Notes: generated from the letters alone by a model not told the origin. DNA of 64,000 nt from Moorella sp. Hama-1 (GCF_023734095.1 NZ_AP024620.1:554501-618500), one strand, 5' to 3'; counted from the stretch's first letter, positions 30,184 through 38,975 are shown. Numbers and translations: made by a program.

Positions 30184-30861
30184 ATGTGGGAATGGGACGG
30201 TCGGGTACGCTGGCTGGCCGCCGCCCTGGCGGTGGCCCTTATTTTTGGGGCCGGGATGCAGTATAGCCGCTGGCAGGATCACCGGGCGGTAACTTCTGTA
30301 CCCCAGGTGGTGCCGGGGGACAAAGCCCCGGGGGCAGGGGAGGGTGCTGCCCCCGACCAGAAGGCCCCCGGGGAAAAGAAGGGTACCATCCAGGTCCACG
30401 TAGCCGGCGCCGTCAAGCTGCCCGGGGTTTACGAGCTCCCTGCCGGCGCCCGGGTCAACGAGGCTGTCAACCTGGCGGGTTTGCTCCCGGAGGCCAATGC
30501 CAACGCCCTGAACCTGGCGGCACCTCTAAATGACGGCCAGCAGGTCGTGGTACCCCGGCAGGGGGAAGCAGTAGCAGCAGCGGTGAACACCGGCAGCTTG
30601 CCGGCTCCTGGTTCCGGCCCGGCAGCCGCCCCTGGAGTTACGGCCGGAACCACTCCGGCTAACGGCGGCAAGGTTAACCTCAATACCGCCACCCTGCAGG
30701 AACTGGACAGCCTGCCGGGGATTGGCCCTACCCTGGCCCAGCGTATCCTGGATTACCGTACCCAGAAGGGACCCTTCCGCAGCATCGAAGACCTGCAGAA
30801 TGTCTCCGGTATCGGCGCTAAGAAATTCGCCGACCTCAAGGACAGGATTACCGTAAACTAA
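30184..30861 (+). CDS. comEA: ComEA-type DNA receptor
   Basis: About 225 residues: a membrane anchor near residues 10-28 (WLAAALAVALIFGAG), a SLBB domain (IQVHVAGAVKLPGVYEL...), a linker rich in Ala/Pro/Gly, and a C-terminal double helix-hairpin-helix (LNTATLQELDSLPGIGPTLAQRI, NVSGIGAKKFADL). It captures DNA during transformation. No comEC follows here, so it is isolated. The ATG at 30184 follows GGGGTGGT; ATG 30151 is an alternative. Confidence 0.9.
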   Translation: MWEWDGRVRWLAAALAVALIFGAGMQYSRWQDHRAVTSVPQVVPGDKAPGAGEGAAPDQKAPGEKKGTIQVHVAGAVKLPGVYELPAGARVNEAVNLAGLLPEANANALNLAAPLNDGQQVVVPRQGEAVAAAVNTGSLPAPGSGPAAAPGVTAGTTPANGGKVNLNTATLQELDSLPGIGPTLAQRILDYRTQKGPFRSIEDLQNVSGIGAKKFADLKDRITVN

Positions 30862-30978
30862 ATAAATTATTGGGGAATAAATTTAAGCCATGAGCCTTTG
30901 GGAGGCGGAGCTTGTACGCACTAACCCGGGGTTGGATTTTCATGGGAAAAAATAGCCATCTACCAAAGGAGGCGATTA

Positions 30979-31074
30979 TTGATTAATATTTTGGTGGGCC
31001 TAAGATTAATCTCCGCTGCCACCTTTTCCCGGTGGGACGCAAAGGATCTTGACATCGGCAGGGATGGAAGATAA
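30979..31074 (+). CDS. Possible 31-residue small protein
   Basis: A TTG six bases after the excellent ribosome site AAAGGAGG (30965-30972) opens a 31-codon frame that starts with a hydrophobic stretch (INILVGLRLISAATF) and ends charged. It lies in the comEA-uppP gap. The ribosome site is the only strong evidence; I do not recognise the peptide. Confidence 0.3.
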   Translation: MINILVGLRLISAATFSRWDAKDLDIGRDGR

Positions 31075-31114
31075 ACTTGGTCTGTAGTTTGCATCATTAA
31101 AGGAGCGTATGATC

Positions 31115-31900
31115 ATGAGCGTTCTGCAGGCCATTGTCCTGGGCCTAGTCCAGGGTTTGGGTGAGTTTTTACCCATCTCCAGTTCCGCCCACCTGGTTTT
31201 AGCGCCCTGGCTCTTCCGCTGGCCCGACCCCGGGTTAACCTTCGACGTCGCCCTCCACCTGGGTACTTTGATTGCTGTAGTGGCCTTCTTTTGGCGCGAT
31301 ATTATTGAACTGGTCCTTAGTGGGTTGGGCCAGCCTCGTAGCCAGGACGGGCGCCTGTTCTGGTATTTAATTGTCGCTTCTATCCCTGGGGCTCTCTTTG
31401 GGGTGCTCTTCGAAAAGCAAGCGGAGACTATTTTTCGTTCACCCTTACTCATTGCCCTGACATTGACCTTGATGGGTATCGGTCTCTGGTGGGCCGACCG
31501 GGTGGGACGTAAACGTAGGCAGATGGAAGACCTCAGCCTGATGGACGGCATTATAGTCGGTATCTCCCAGGCCCTGGCTATTATCCCCGGCGTTTCCCGT
31601 TCGGGGATCACCATGTCGGCCGGGCTCCTTACCGGTATGGACCGGGAGACCGCGGCTCGCTTTTCTTTCTTAATGTCCGTACCCATCATCGCCGGGGCGG
31701 CCCTCTTGAAATTAAAGGATTTGCCCCTTCATGAAGTCAACCTGGCCTTCATCGCCGGGGTGCTGACAGCCGCCGTGGTTGGTTTTCTGGCCATTAAATT
31801 CTTACTCCAGTATCTCCGTCGCGGGAGTTACCTGTTGTTTACCTGGTACAGGGTTTTACTTGCGGTCCTGGTAGTGGCCGTTTTCTGGTTGCGGCGATAG
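31115..31900 (+). CDS. uppP: Undecaprenyl-diphosphatase
   Basis: A 261-residue multi-pass BacA/UppP phosphatase that recycles the lipid carrier of wall synthesis. The motifs [14 protein letters not shown] and [15 protein letters not shown] contain the catalytic Glu, Ser and Arg. ATG at 31115 is nine bases from AGGAG; ATG at 31109 is too close. Confidence 0.95.
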   Translation: MSVLQAIVLGLVQGLGEFLPISSSAHLVLAPWLFRWPDPGLTFDVALHLGTLIAVVAFFWRDIIELVLSGLGQPRSQDGRLFWYLIVASIPGALFGVLFEKQAETIFRSPLLIALTLTLMGIGLWWADRVGRKRRQMEDLSLMDGIIVGISQALAIIPGVSRSGITMSAGLLTGMDRETAARFSFLMSVPIIAGAALLKLKDLPLHEVNLAFIAGVLTAAVVGFLAIKFLLQYLRRGSYLLFTWYRVLLAVLVVAVFWLRR

Positions 31901-31974
31901 ATTCTGTTAATAAATCTGGTTTAACCTACCGTTTTAAAAACAAGGGCCAGTTTGGTAAAGATGCTGGACTTTCA

Positions 31975-32009
31975 GCAGGAAAATGGCCGCCCGGGGCGAA
32001 ATATGTTCC
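31975..32009 (+). promoter_or_regulatory. GCAGGA...GGCGAA motif, copy 1
   Basis: The segment GCAGGAAAATGGCCGCC..GGGGCGAAATATGTTCC resembles 37524-37559. Both lie 30-130 bases upstream of signalling-type genes. I recall similar motifs upstream of genes in related clostridia but cannot name a function. Confidence 0.3.
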
Positions 32010-32037
32010 ATCCAGACGAAAAAGGAGCGAGCCAACA

Positions 32038-32769
32038 ATGGTTGATAATGCCGCCCATACAGAACAATTACGCTTCCTTAACCTCAGCGCGGACGATCTG
32101 GCCCTCATGGAGGCCGAAAAGGAGATCTTCGTCAAAGAAGCCGACGGGGTGGTCAAGACCTTTTATGATCACCTGATGCAGTACCCCTACCTGGAGCAGA
32201 TGATTAAAAAGCATAGTACCGTCGAACGGTTGTCCCAGACCCAGAAGGTCTACTTTATCAGCCTGACCGACCCTATCAACGGCGAATACATAAACGGCCG
32301 CCTGCGCATCGGCAAAAAGCACCAGGAAATCGGCCTCTACCCCAAATGGTACCTGGGGGCTTATCGCCTCTACTTAAGTGAAATTCACCGTATTATCTGG
32401 CACTACCATGGCGATGATCCCGATTTGTGCCTGCGCCTACTGGAGGCCTTTACCAAGCGCGTGATTTTCGATATGCAGTTGGCCATAGATAACTATATTG
32501 TGGACCAGTTGCAGCAGCTCGGCCACTTCCAGGACGAGATCGCCGCTGTGGCGAAAATAATTGGCGATATTGCCGAGCAGACCAAGATTTTATCCCTGAA
32601 TGCCTCCATTGAGGCGGCCCGGGCCGGGGAACACGGCCGCACCTTCTCGGTGGTGGCCCAGGCCGTCCGGGACCTGGCTGCCCGCACCTCCCAGTCGGCC
32701 AAGGATATCACCCTCAAGGTCCAGGAGAACCATCGCGTCCTGGCCCGGATGCAGCAGATAGGCAAGTAA
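32038..32769 (+). CDS. Truncated globin-coupled sensor (HemAT-like)
   Basis: 243 residues. Residues 1-165 form a protoglobin domain like HemAT; the proximal heme histidine is H95 in [20 protein letters not shown]. After a short linker comes only the tip of a methyl-accepting chemotaxis signalling hairpin ([30 protein letters not shown]). Methylation helices and most of the coiled coil are absent. It probably senses oxygen or another gas and contacts CheA/CheW or another partner; no chemotaxis genes are nearby. Confidence 0.87.
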   Translation: MVDNAAHTEQLRFLNLSADDLALMEAEKEIFVKEADGVVKTFYDHLMQYPYLEQMIKKHSTVERLSQTQKVYFISLTDPINGEYINGRLRIGKKHQEIGLYPKWYLGAYRLYLSEIHRIIWHYHGDDPDLCLRLLEAFTKRVIFDMQLAIDNYIVDQLQQLGHFQDEIAAVAKIIGDIAEQTKILSLNASIEAARAGEHGRTFSVVAQAVRDLAARTSQSAKDITLKVQENHRVLARMQQIGK

Positions 32770-32784
32770 ATGGCTAAACTCTAT

Positions 32785-32930
32785 TTTCGGAGGAGCCCCT
32801 CATGGGGGCAAACTCCACCAGCGAACGGGAGAAATGAGAGGCAAGGCTTTAACCTGAAACTGGCGTAGCCAGTTTCGACGAGCCTCCCACCTCTCACCTC
32901 CAACCTCACACATCTCATTTCGGAGGAGCC
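32785..32930 (+). repeat. Family A repeat, copy 3 (before the S-layer gene)
   Basis: 146 bases flanked by perfect 13-base direct repeats TTTCGGAGGAGCC at 32785-32797 and 32918-32930. The interior is nearly identical to 18896-19038 for its first 80 bases, including the hairpin GAAACTGGC-GTA-GCCAGTTTC. The loop differs (GTA against GCA) while the stem is intact. The right direct repeat directly precedes the ATG. Confidence 0.82.
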
Positions 32931-35900
32931 ATGGTGTATGTTATGCCTTCTACCCATAGTCACCGGAAATCATCCTTGCTTTTTCTCATTATATTCGGCA
33001 TAATTGCCTATCTTTCCTCGCCGGCGCACCTGTACGCAGGGGACAACCATGCCCCTGTGGCTGGCTATGGTTGGGCCCTGGAGTTTTCGGGAAATAACCA
33101 GTATCTATACGCCGATTATGCTTCGCCGGCACCTGACCTGAGGCAGGCTCTGACGGTGGCCTTCTGGGTGCGGGTTAATAAATTTGAGACCGGCCAGATG
33201 TACTTTGTCAATAACTATGACGAAGCCCAGCACTTGGGTTTCAAGGGATATATAGGGCCGGACGCCAGCATCCATTTTCAATTCGGCAATAATCCGGAAA
33301 TATCCACGCCCCCCAACGTCCTGGCTCCGGGAGAATGGCAACACGTCGCCATTACGGGGACAACCTCTTCCCAGAAGATATATGTCAATGGTGAAGTAAA
33401 AGCCACCCTATCCGGTGGTTCTGGCTGGGGCAGTGCCACCGGTCATTATTACCTGGTCAATAATTATTTTTATCGAGGCGCCCTGGACGGCGCCATCGAC
33501 GAGATCAGCCTGTGGAATAAAGCCCTGGACGGGGCGGCCATCCGGGACCTGGTCTACGGGGGGATAACCCCGGATCACCCGGAATATGCCCAACTGGTGG
33601 GCTACTGGCGGCTGGATGAGGGTTCCGGTACGTTGGCCCTGGATGCTAGGGGCATGGGTAACGCCACCTTGGGCAGCCACAAACCCGGTACGCCCCTCCC
33701 GTCCTGGACCCCTTCCGGGGTACCTCTAACCTTCGTCACCGCTGATACCACCCCCCTTGAAGGCTTCCTGCCCGCCCGGGACGCCGATGGTGACAGCCTG
33801 ACCTATAGTTTGACAGGCGGGGGGAGCAAAGGGACGGTTACCTTTACAGATCCCCAGAGGGGCGCCTTTACCTATACTCCCACCCTTTATAGCAGCGGCC
33901 CGGATTCCTTTGCCTTCAAGGTAAATGACGGCCGGCTGGACTCCAATACAGCCACAGTGACGGTCGTCGTTTACCGCGCCGCTCCCGACCCCGGCGGGGA
34001 CACGACGGTGGTCGATCCCGGCGACCCGGCTCGCCCGGCAGCCATCGTCGCCGGCTCACTTTACCCGGCTGCCGGACCTAACATCCGCCTGGTAGTACCG
34101 GTTTTACAGGACCCCCAGGGTACGCCCCCGACCAGCATCCGCATTCTTACCGTTACCGGAGGCCGTTTGGCCCTGGATGCAGAAACTGAAACCCCGGTAC
34201 CCGTGGGGGCGGAGGCGCCGCCCCTGCCCTTATCCGGGAATTACCTTGACTTCAAGTTTACCCCCGACCCCAGCCGGGAGACAGATGCCTATTTTACCTA
34301 TGCCGTCGTCGACCCCCAGGATGCGGCCCATTACTCAGCCCCCTCGCAGGCGACGATTCCCATTATACCTGCTACCGCCTCCGGGCCGCCCATCCTGCAG
34401 TTATCCGGGGACCTGATCGCGAACGGTCGTGAGTATCGCGCGGGTAGCGCGCCGGTCGTTATTGATCCCAACCTAACCGTCACCGCCGGCGCCAGGGGTA
34501 GCCTGGCGGGAGCTATAGTGGCGATTACTGCCAATTTCTCCTCATGCCAGGATAGCCTGGGCCTTAACGTTGAGGGAAGAAATGGGCAGGAACCAGGCAT
34601 TCGGAGCCATTACGATGCTACTACGGGAGTTTTAACCCTTACCGGCCTGGCACCCCCGGAAGCCTACCAGAGGGTCTTACGTTCCGTTACTTATTCCAAC
34701 AACAGCCAGGACCAGGTTCCGGGCGAGCGGACGGTGACTTTCACTGTCTATGATGGCTATACTTATAGCAGCCCCGTCTCCTGCCAGATCCTGGTCACGG
34801 CGATGAATGATCACCCGGGTGATACCCCCGGCGATCCGGGAGACAATAGGCGGGGAGCCAATGGGGGCTCCGGGGGAACGGATCCGGGAACTGACGAATC
34901 TGGCGGAGAGCCGAAGGGCGGGCCGGTAGCGGTGAAACCGGACCCGGGCGCCGTCCAGATAGCCCCGGGTAACTTTCTGTTAAAGACAAGGGAGACCGCC
35001 CGGCAGGATGTCGTGACCTTAACCGTTGACGCCGGGGAACTGGCAGCTCTGATTAGCAAGAAGGGCCGGGATATCAGCACCTATACCCTGGCAAGCCGTG
35101 AGATGGCCGATGGTTTCGTGGCCAGGATCCCCGCTATCGTCCTGGAACAGATGGCCCGCGAGAATCCCGCTGCCAGCCTGGAACTGCAGGCTGCCCCTGC
35201 TACCTGGCGCTTGCCGGTCCGGAGCCTGGATGTTTCTACCATTGCCGGTAGCTTGGGCACCAATCGGGATGATCTATTCCTGGACTTCAGTATTCAAAGG
35301 CTATCGCTGGAGAGAGTCCTTCCTGCCGGGGCGGGGGAGCAGGGGAGGGCAGAGCCTGGTCGCCCAACCAGCGGTGACGGTCGCGGAGAACTGCTGGCCG
35401 GCCCGGTATTTTTCGCCGTCCAGGGCGTGGATGGTAGCGGGCAGAGTATAGCGTTACCCGGGTTTAATACCTACACCAGCCGGAGCCTCAACCTGGCAGG
35501 CACCCTGGACCCGGATGCAGCAGCGGCGGTTCTTTACGATCCGGTCCGCCGCGATCTCCGGCCGGTGCCGGTGGTATTTACCTTTACCGGGGGCCGGGCT
35601 GTAGCTGTATTGAAGCACTGGGGTAATGGTATTTACTTTATTTTTGAACATCATCAGGCCTTCCCCGACCTGGCCGGCCACTGGGCGAGAAGGGATGTCG
35701 CCAAACTGGCCTCCCGGCTGATTGTCGCTGGCCGGGAAAAACAGGACTTTAATCCGGAGGAACCGGTGACCCGGGCCGAGTTCACCGCTTTACTGGTGCG
35801 GGCCCTGGGCTTGTCCGGCGGGGAAACCGGGGCTGAAAAGGCAAGCTTCCCCGATGTTACCGGCCACTGGGCAGCAGCCGCCATTAATACCGGCGCCGCT

Positions 35901-36380
35901 ATCGGCCTGGTGCAAGGGTATGATGACGGTTCCTTTCGACCGGACGCCGCCATTTCGCGCCAGGAGATCGCCGCCCTGCTGGTGCGGGCGATCCGGTATG
36001 CCAGCAGCAGCCTGGTTACTCCGGGCGGCGCCGTGGCCATCGCTCCCGACGGTAGTAGCCCGACCGTCGCCGGCGACTCCGGGGTTATCAATCCAACCAG
36101 GAGCAACCCGGAGTATTTGAACAGTGCGTCGCCCATCCGTTATGCAGGTGCTGATATAGGTGATGGAATAGATATCACCAAACCGGGTGGCCTCCTACCG
36201 CGTTTTAGCGATAGCCAGGAGATTGCCCCCTGGGCACGGGAGGCCGTGGCTACATCTATTGCTGCCGGTATTATCCACGGCGACACCCAGGGCAGGCTCA
36301 AACCCGGCAGCAGAGCTACCCGGGCGGAGGCTGTGGTTATGCTGGCGCGCACCCTGAAGTTGTTGCAATTCATCAATTAG
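32931..36380 (+). CDS. Large secreted S-layer-homology protein with LamG domain
   Basis: 1149 residues. A signal peptide (LLFLIIFGIIAYLSSPAHLYAG) is followed by a LamG/concanavalin-like domain (about 45-215: YGWALEFSGNNQYLYAD, ALTVAFWVRVN), a cadherin-like repeat (about 255-345, DADGDSLTYSLTGGG), a Gly/Asp-rich linker, and three C-terminal SLH motifs (FPDLAGHWARRDV, FPDVTGHWAAAAI, and a degenerate FSDSQEIAPWAREAV). SLH domains anchor it to the cell wall polymer; an adhesive or glycan-binding role is inferred. Start may be ATG 32931, GTG 32934 or ATG 32943; the repeat sits immediately upstream. Confidence 0.85.
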   Translation: MVYVMPSTHSHRKSSLLFLIIFGIIAYLSSPAHLYAGDNHAPVAGYGWALEFSGNNQYLYADYASPAPDLRQALTVAFWVRVNKFETGQMYFVNNYDEAQHLGFKGYIGPDASIHFQFGNNPEISTPPNVLAPGEWQHVAITGTTSSQKIYVNGEVKATLSGGSGWGSATGHYYLVNNYFYRGALDGAIDEISLWNKALDGAAIRDLVYGGITPDHPEYAQLVGYWRLDEGSGTLALDARGMGNATLGSHKPGTPLPSWTPSGVPLTFVTADTTPLEGFLPARDADGDSLTYSLTGGGSKGTVTFTDPQRGAFTYTPTLYSSGPDSFAFKVNDGRLDSNTATVTVVVYRAAPDPGGDTTVVDPGDPARPAAIVAGSLYPAAGPNIRLVVPVLQDPQGTPPTSIRILTVTGGRLALDAETETPVPVGAEAPPLPLSGNYLDFKFTPDPSRETDAYFTYAVVDPQDAAHYSAPSQATIPIIPATASGPPILQLSGDLIANGREYRAGSAPVVIDPNLTVTAGARGSLAGAIVAITANFSSCQDSLGLNVEGRNGQEPGIRSHYDATTGVLTLTGLAPPEAYQRVLRSVTYSNNSQDQVPGERTVTFTVYDGYTYSSPVSCQILVTAMNDHPGDTPGDPGDNRRGANGGSGGTDPGTDESGGEPKGGPVAVKPDPGAVQIAPGNFLLKTRETARQDVVTLTVDAGELAALISKKGRDISTYTLASREMADGFVARIPAIVLEQMARENPAASLELQAAPATWRLPVRSLDVSTIAGSLGTNRDDLFLDFSIQRLSLERVLPAGAGEQGRAEPGRPTSGDGRGELLAGPVFFAVQGVDGSGQSIALPGFNTYTSRSLNLAGTLDPDAAAAVLYDPVRRDLRPVPVVFTFTGGRAVAVLKHWGNGIYFIFEHHQAFPDLAGHWARRDVAKLASRLIVAGREKQDFNPEEPVTRAEFTALLVRALGLSGGETGAEKASFPDVTGHWAAAAINTGAAIGLVQGYDDGSFRPDAAISRQEIAALLVRAIRYASSSLVTPGGAVAIAPDGSSPTVAGDSGVINPTRSNPEYLNSASPIRYAGADIGDGIDITKPGGLLPRFSDSQEIAPWAREAVATSIAAGIIHGDTQGRLKPGSRATRAEAVVMLARTLKLLQFIN

Positions 36381-36504
36381 TCGCCCCTGATGCCGGGGCG
36401 GTATGTTGGTGCCCGGAAAACGCCCAGGACGCCATGCGGCACCAGCAAGGGATAAATATGGTATGGTGCTCATTTTGAATAGCCGGGCAGGGGGAGCGGA
36501 CTTA

Positions 36505-37449
36505 ATGAAATGGATCGATTTACAGGTTCTGACTACATCTGAGGCCACGGAAGCTGTAGCCGCGATTTTAGAAGGTTATGGCGCCAACGGGGTAATCATT
36601 GAGGATAGCGCCGACCTGACCAGGGAATGGGCAAAGCCCTATGGCGAGATTTACGACCTGGATCCGGCCAATTACCCGGAAACCGGGGTACGGGTCAAGG
36701 CCTATCTACCCGCCATCTCCTGGCGGGAAGAGATGGCGGCGGCAATCACAGCCAGAGTAAAAGACTTGACAGCCGTGGGCCTCGACCCGGGACCGGCGAC
36801 CCTGGCCTACCGCCTGGCTGATGACGCTGAGTGGGCGCATAAGTGGAAGCAATACTATCACCCGGTGCAGGTGACGGAGAAGTTGACAATTAAGCCCTCC
36901 TGGGAGGCTTATTCCCCTGCTGATGGGGAAGTGGTCCTGGCAATTGACCCGGGTATGGCCTTTGGCACCGGCACCCACCCGACGACTATCCTCAGCCTCC
37001 GGGCCCTGGAGAAGGTTTTACAGCCCGGAGATAGGGTAGTCGACGTCGGCTGCGGTACCGGCGTCCTGGCCTTGGCCGCTGCCAAACTGGGGGCTGGGGC
37101 GGTGCTGGCCCTGGATCTGGATCCGGTGGCCGTGCAGGTGGCCCGGCAAAATGTCACCCTCAACGGCGTTGCCAACCGGGTGGATGTAAGGGTTAATGAC
37201 CTGCTCAAGGGTATTACAGGCCCCTTTGATCTGGTAATCGCCAATATCCTGGCGGAGATTATTTTGCCCCTGATCCCTGACGCCCGCCGGGTTTTATCAC
37301 CCGGCGGCAGGCTGATCGCCTCCGGTATCTCCAGGGGTAAAGCCGAGGGAGTTAAAGGCGGATTAATGGCTGCCGGGTTTACTATTAGCGATACGTTGGT
37401 AATGGGCGAATGGTTTACCCTGCTAGCCACCCCTGGCGGAGATTCATAG
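36505..37449 (+). CDS. prmA: Ribosomal protein L11 methyltransferase
   Basis: A 314-residue SAM-dependent methyltransferase. The N-terminal L11-binding domain starts at KWIDLQVLTTSEATEAV. The SAM motif is VVDVGCGTGVLALAAAKLGA and the catalytic loop NILAEIILPL. The ATG at 36505 after GGGGAGCGG matches family starts; the open frame extending up to 36403 is not needed. Confidence 0.94.
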   Translation: MKWIDLQVLTTSEATEAVAAILEGYGANGVIIEDSADLTREWAKPYGEIYDLDPANYPETGVRVKAYLPAISWREEMAAAITARVKDLTAVGLDPGPATLAYRLADDAEWAHKWKQYYHPVQVTEKLTIKPSWEAYSPADGEVVLAIDPGMAFGTGTHPTTILSLRALEKVLQPGDRVVDVGCGTGVLALAAAKLGAGAVLALDLDPVAVQVARQNVTLNGVANRVDVRVNDLLKGITGPFDLVIANILAEIILPLIPDARRVLSPGGRLIASGISRGKAEGVKGGLMAAGFTISDTLVMGEWFTLLATPGGDS

Positions 37450-37523
37450 GGAATATTACAACCCTGTATTCCTGGCCGTAATCCTCCTTAACGGCCTGGC
37501 CTATTCCGTAGCCAGGTACCTTT

Positions 37524-37559
37524 GTAGGAGGAAATTTTCCCCTGGTGGCGAATTACTTC
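37524..37559 (+). promoter_or_regulatory. GCAGGA...GGCGAA motif, copy 2
   Basis: GTAGGAGGAAATTTTCCCC followed by TGGTGGCGAATTACTTC resembles the segment at 31975-32009. It lies in the 200-base leader region of the CRISPR regulator gene. Confidence 0.3.
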
Positions 37560-37624
37560 TTTACCACAATGATGCAACTGTGATTTTTAGTATCGGGCTA
37601 CTATAAAAAATGGTAGCTGGGCGA

Positions 37625-37648
37625 CCTGGCTATCCCACAGCCAGGAGG
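37625..37648 (+). promoter_or_regulatory. Hairpin masking the ribosome site of the CARF regulator
   Basis: CCTGGCT (37625-37631) pairs with AGCCAGG (37639-37645), and the second arm runs into the AGGAGG ribosome site at 37643-37648. Folding would hide part of the site. A similar CCTGGC/GCCAGG pair occurs 120 bases upstream (near 37495-37516). Confidence 0.45.
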
Positions 37649-37658
37649 TATGATAAAG

Positions 37659-38564
37659 ATGAACGCGGCAGGAAGAGACAGGCAGAACCCGGAAATCTTG
37701 ATCGCCACCCTGGGGGTGGAACCCCAGGTGGTAACTATCACCCTGGATCGCTTGCTTGCCGGCGGCCGGGCCGTTAGTGAGGTTGCCGTTGTTTATACGG
37801 AGAATCCCGTCGTCCAGAAGGCCATGGACATGGTGGCTGGTGAATTTAGAAGCCGGTTCTACCCCGGCATCCAGCTGCGGCCGGTGCCGGTGACCGCCGG
37901 GCAGGAGAAGATACGGGATTTTTGCAATAATGCCGACCTGCAGGCCCTGTTGCGTACCCTGTACGGCGAGGTGCGCCGTGCCAGGCAACAGGGTTTCATT
38001 GTCCACCTGTGTGTCTCCGGGGGCCGTAAAGTCATGGGCATCATGGCCATGGTCGTGGCTCAACTCCTTTTTGGACCTGAAGATTGCGCCTGGCACCTGG
38101 TCACCGAGGGATGGCAGCCCGGCGACCGGCGCCGCCTGCACCTTCCCGCCGGGGAGAAAGTCTGGCTGGTGCCGGTACCGGTGTTACGCTGGCAGGAAGC
38201 AGGCACGCTGGTGCGGGCTGTGACCGAACTGGATGACCCCGCCGAGGTGGTGGCCTGGTACGAGAAGTTAACTCGCGACGAACGCGCCAAACGCAAGGGC
38301 GAGTTCATCCGCCACTGGCTGACGCCGGCGGAGCGGCAAGTAGTCGAACTCGCCTGTCGCGGGCTGGATAATAAAGCCATCGCCGCCCGGCTTTATAAAA
38401 AGGAGCAAACCGTGGCCAACCAGCTGCGCAGTGTTTATGAAAAACTGCGGGAATGGCTGGGTTACCCGGCAGGCACAATCGAGCGCAGTGTCTTGATTGC
38501 GGAATTCTCTTCTTATTTCCTTAGCGAAACATTTTCGTCGTCAGTTGGTACAAGCAGGGTATGA
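37659..38564 (+). CDS. CARF-domain protein with LuxR-type HTH (Csx14/NE0113-like N-terminus)
   Basis: About 301 residues. The N-terminal half matches the CRISPR-associated NE0113/Csx14 CARF type: ILIATLGVEPQVVTITLDRLL at the start and a HLCVSGGRKVMGIMAM loop, where cyclic oligoadenylate would bind. The C-terminal region (about 216-280) is a LuxR/GerE helix-turn-helix (LTPAERQVVELACRGLDNKAIAARLYKKEQTVANQL). This suggests a cOA-responsive transcription regulator for the locus, parallel to Csa3 but with another HTH class. ATG at 37659 fits the AGGAGG spacing better than ATG 37650. Ring-nuclease activity of the CARF part is possible. Confidence 0.8.
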   Translation: MNAAGRDRQNPEILIATLGVEPQVVTITLDRLLAGGRAVSEVAVVYTENPVVQKAMDMVAGEFRSRFYPGIQLRPVPVTAGQEKIRDFCNNADLQALLRTLYGEVRRARQQGFIVHLCVSGGRKVMGIMAMVVAQLLFGPEDCAWHLVTEGWQPGDRRRLHLPAGEKVWLVPVPVLRWQEAGTLVRAVTELDDPAEVVAWYEKLTRDERAKRKGEFIRHWLTPAERQVVELACRGLDNKAIAARLYKKEQTVANQLRSVYEKLREWLGYPAGTIERSVLIAEFSSYFLSETFSSSVGTSRV

Positions 38565-38570
38565 AGGGAA

Positions 38571-38960
38571 GTGGCAACAAGGGTGAAGATTATTAATTTC
38601 GCCCATCCCCTGACACCGGCCAACTTTGAGGAAATAGCCGGCCGGGTAGGCGACCAGGTAGAAGTAATCAGCGTGCACTTCCAGATCGAACACCAGTATC
38701 CCCTGGAGCCCCAGGTAGAAGACCTGGTGGATGGTCTGGGGTTGACGCCACGGGAGTGGCAGACGGGATCCTTTCTGTTTAATCTGCCGTCTCTTAATTA
38801 CGGCGCCGCGGTGCTGCTGGCCCATCTCCACGGGCGTACCGGTTATTTCCCCGCCATTTTACGCTTGCGCCCGGTGGAGGGTAGCCTGCCGGTACGCTTT
38901 GAAGTGGCGGAAATAATCAACCTGCAGGCCGTGCGCGAGCGGGCACGCAGGATGCGCTAA
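38571..38960 (+). CDS. csx15: CRISPR-associated protein Csx15
   Basis: About 129 residues with the Csx15 hallmark IINFAHPLTPANFEEI at the start and LPSLNYGAAVLLAHLHGRTGYFP in the middle. Csx15 is an accessory of type III systems and belongs to a group proposed to bind or degrade cyclic oligoadenylates; that role is inferred. It lies between the CARF regulator and cmr1. GTG 38571 or GTG 38583 may be the start; the latter gives the shorter family-like N-terminus. Confidence 0.78.
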   Translation: MATRVKIINFAHPLTPANFEEIAGRVGDQVEVISVHFQIEHQYPLEPQVEDLVDGLGLTPREWQTGSFLFNLPSLNYGAAVLLAHLHGRTGYFPAILRLRPVEGSLPVRFEVAEIINLQAVRERARRMR

Positions 38961-38975
38961 GGAGGGAGCGTACAA

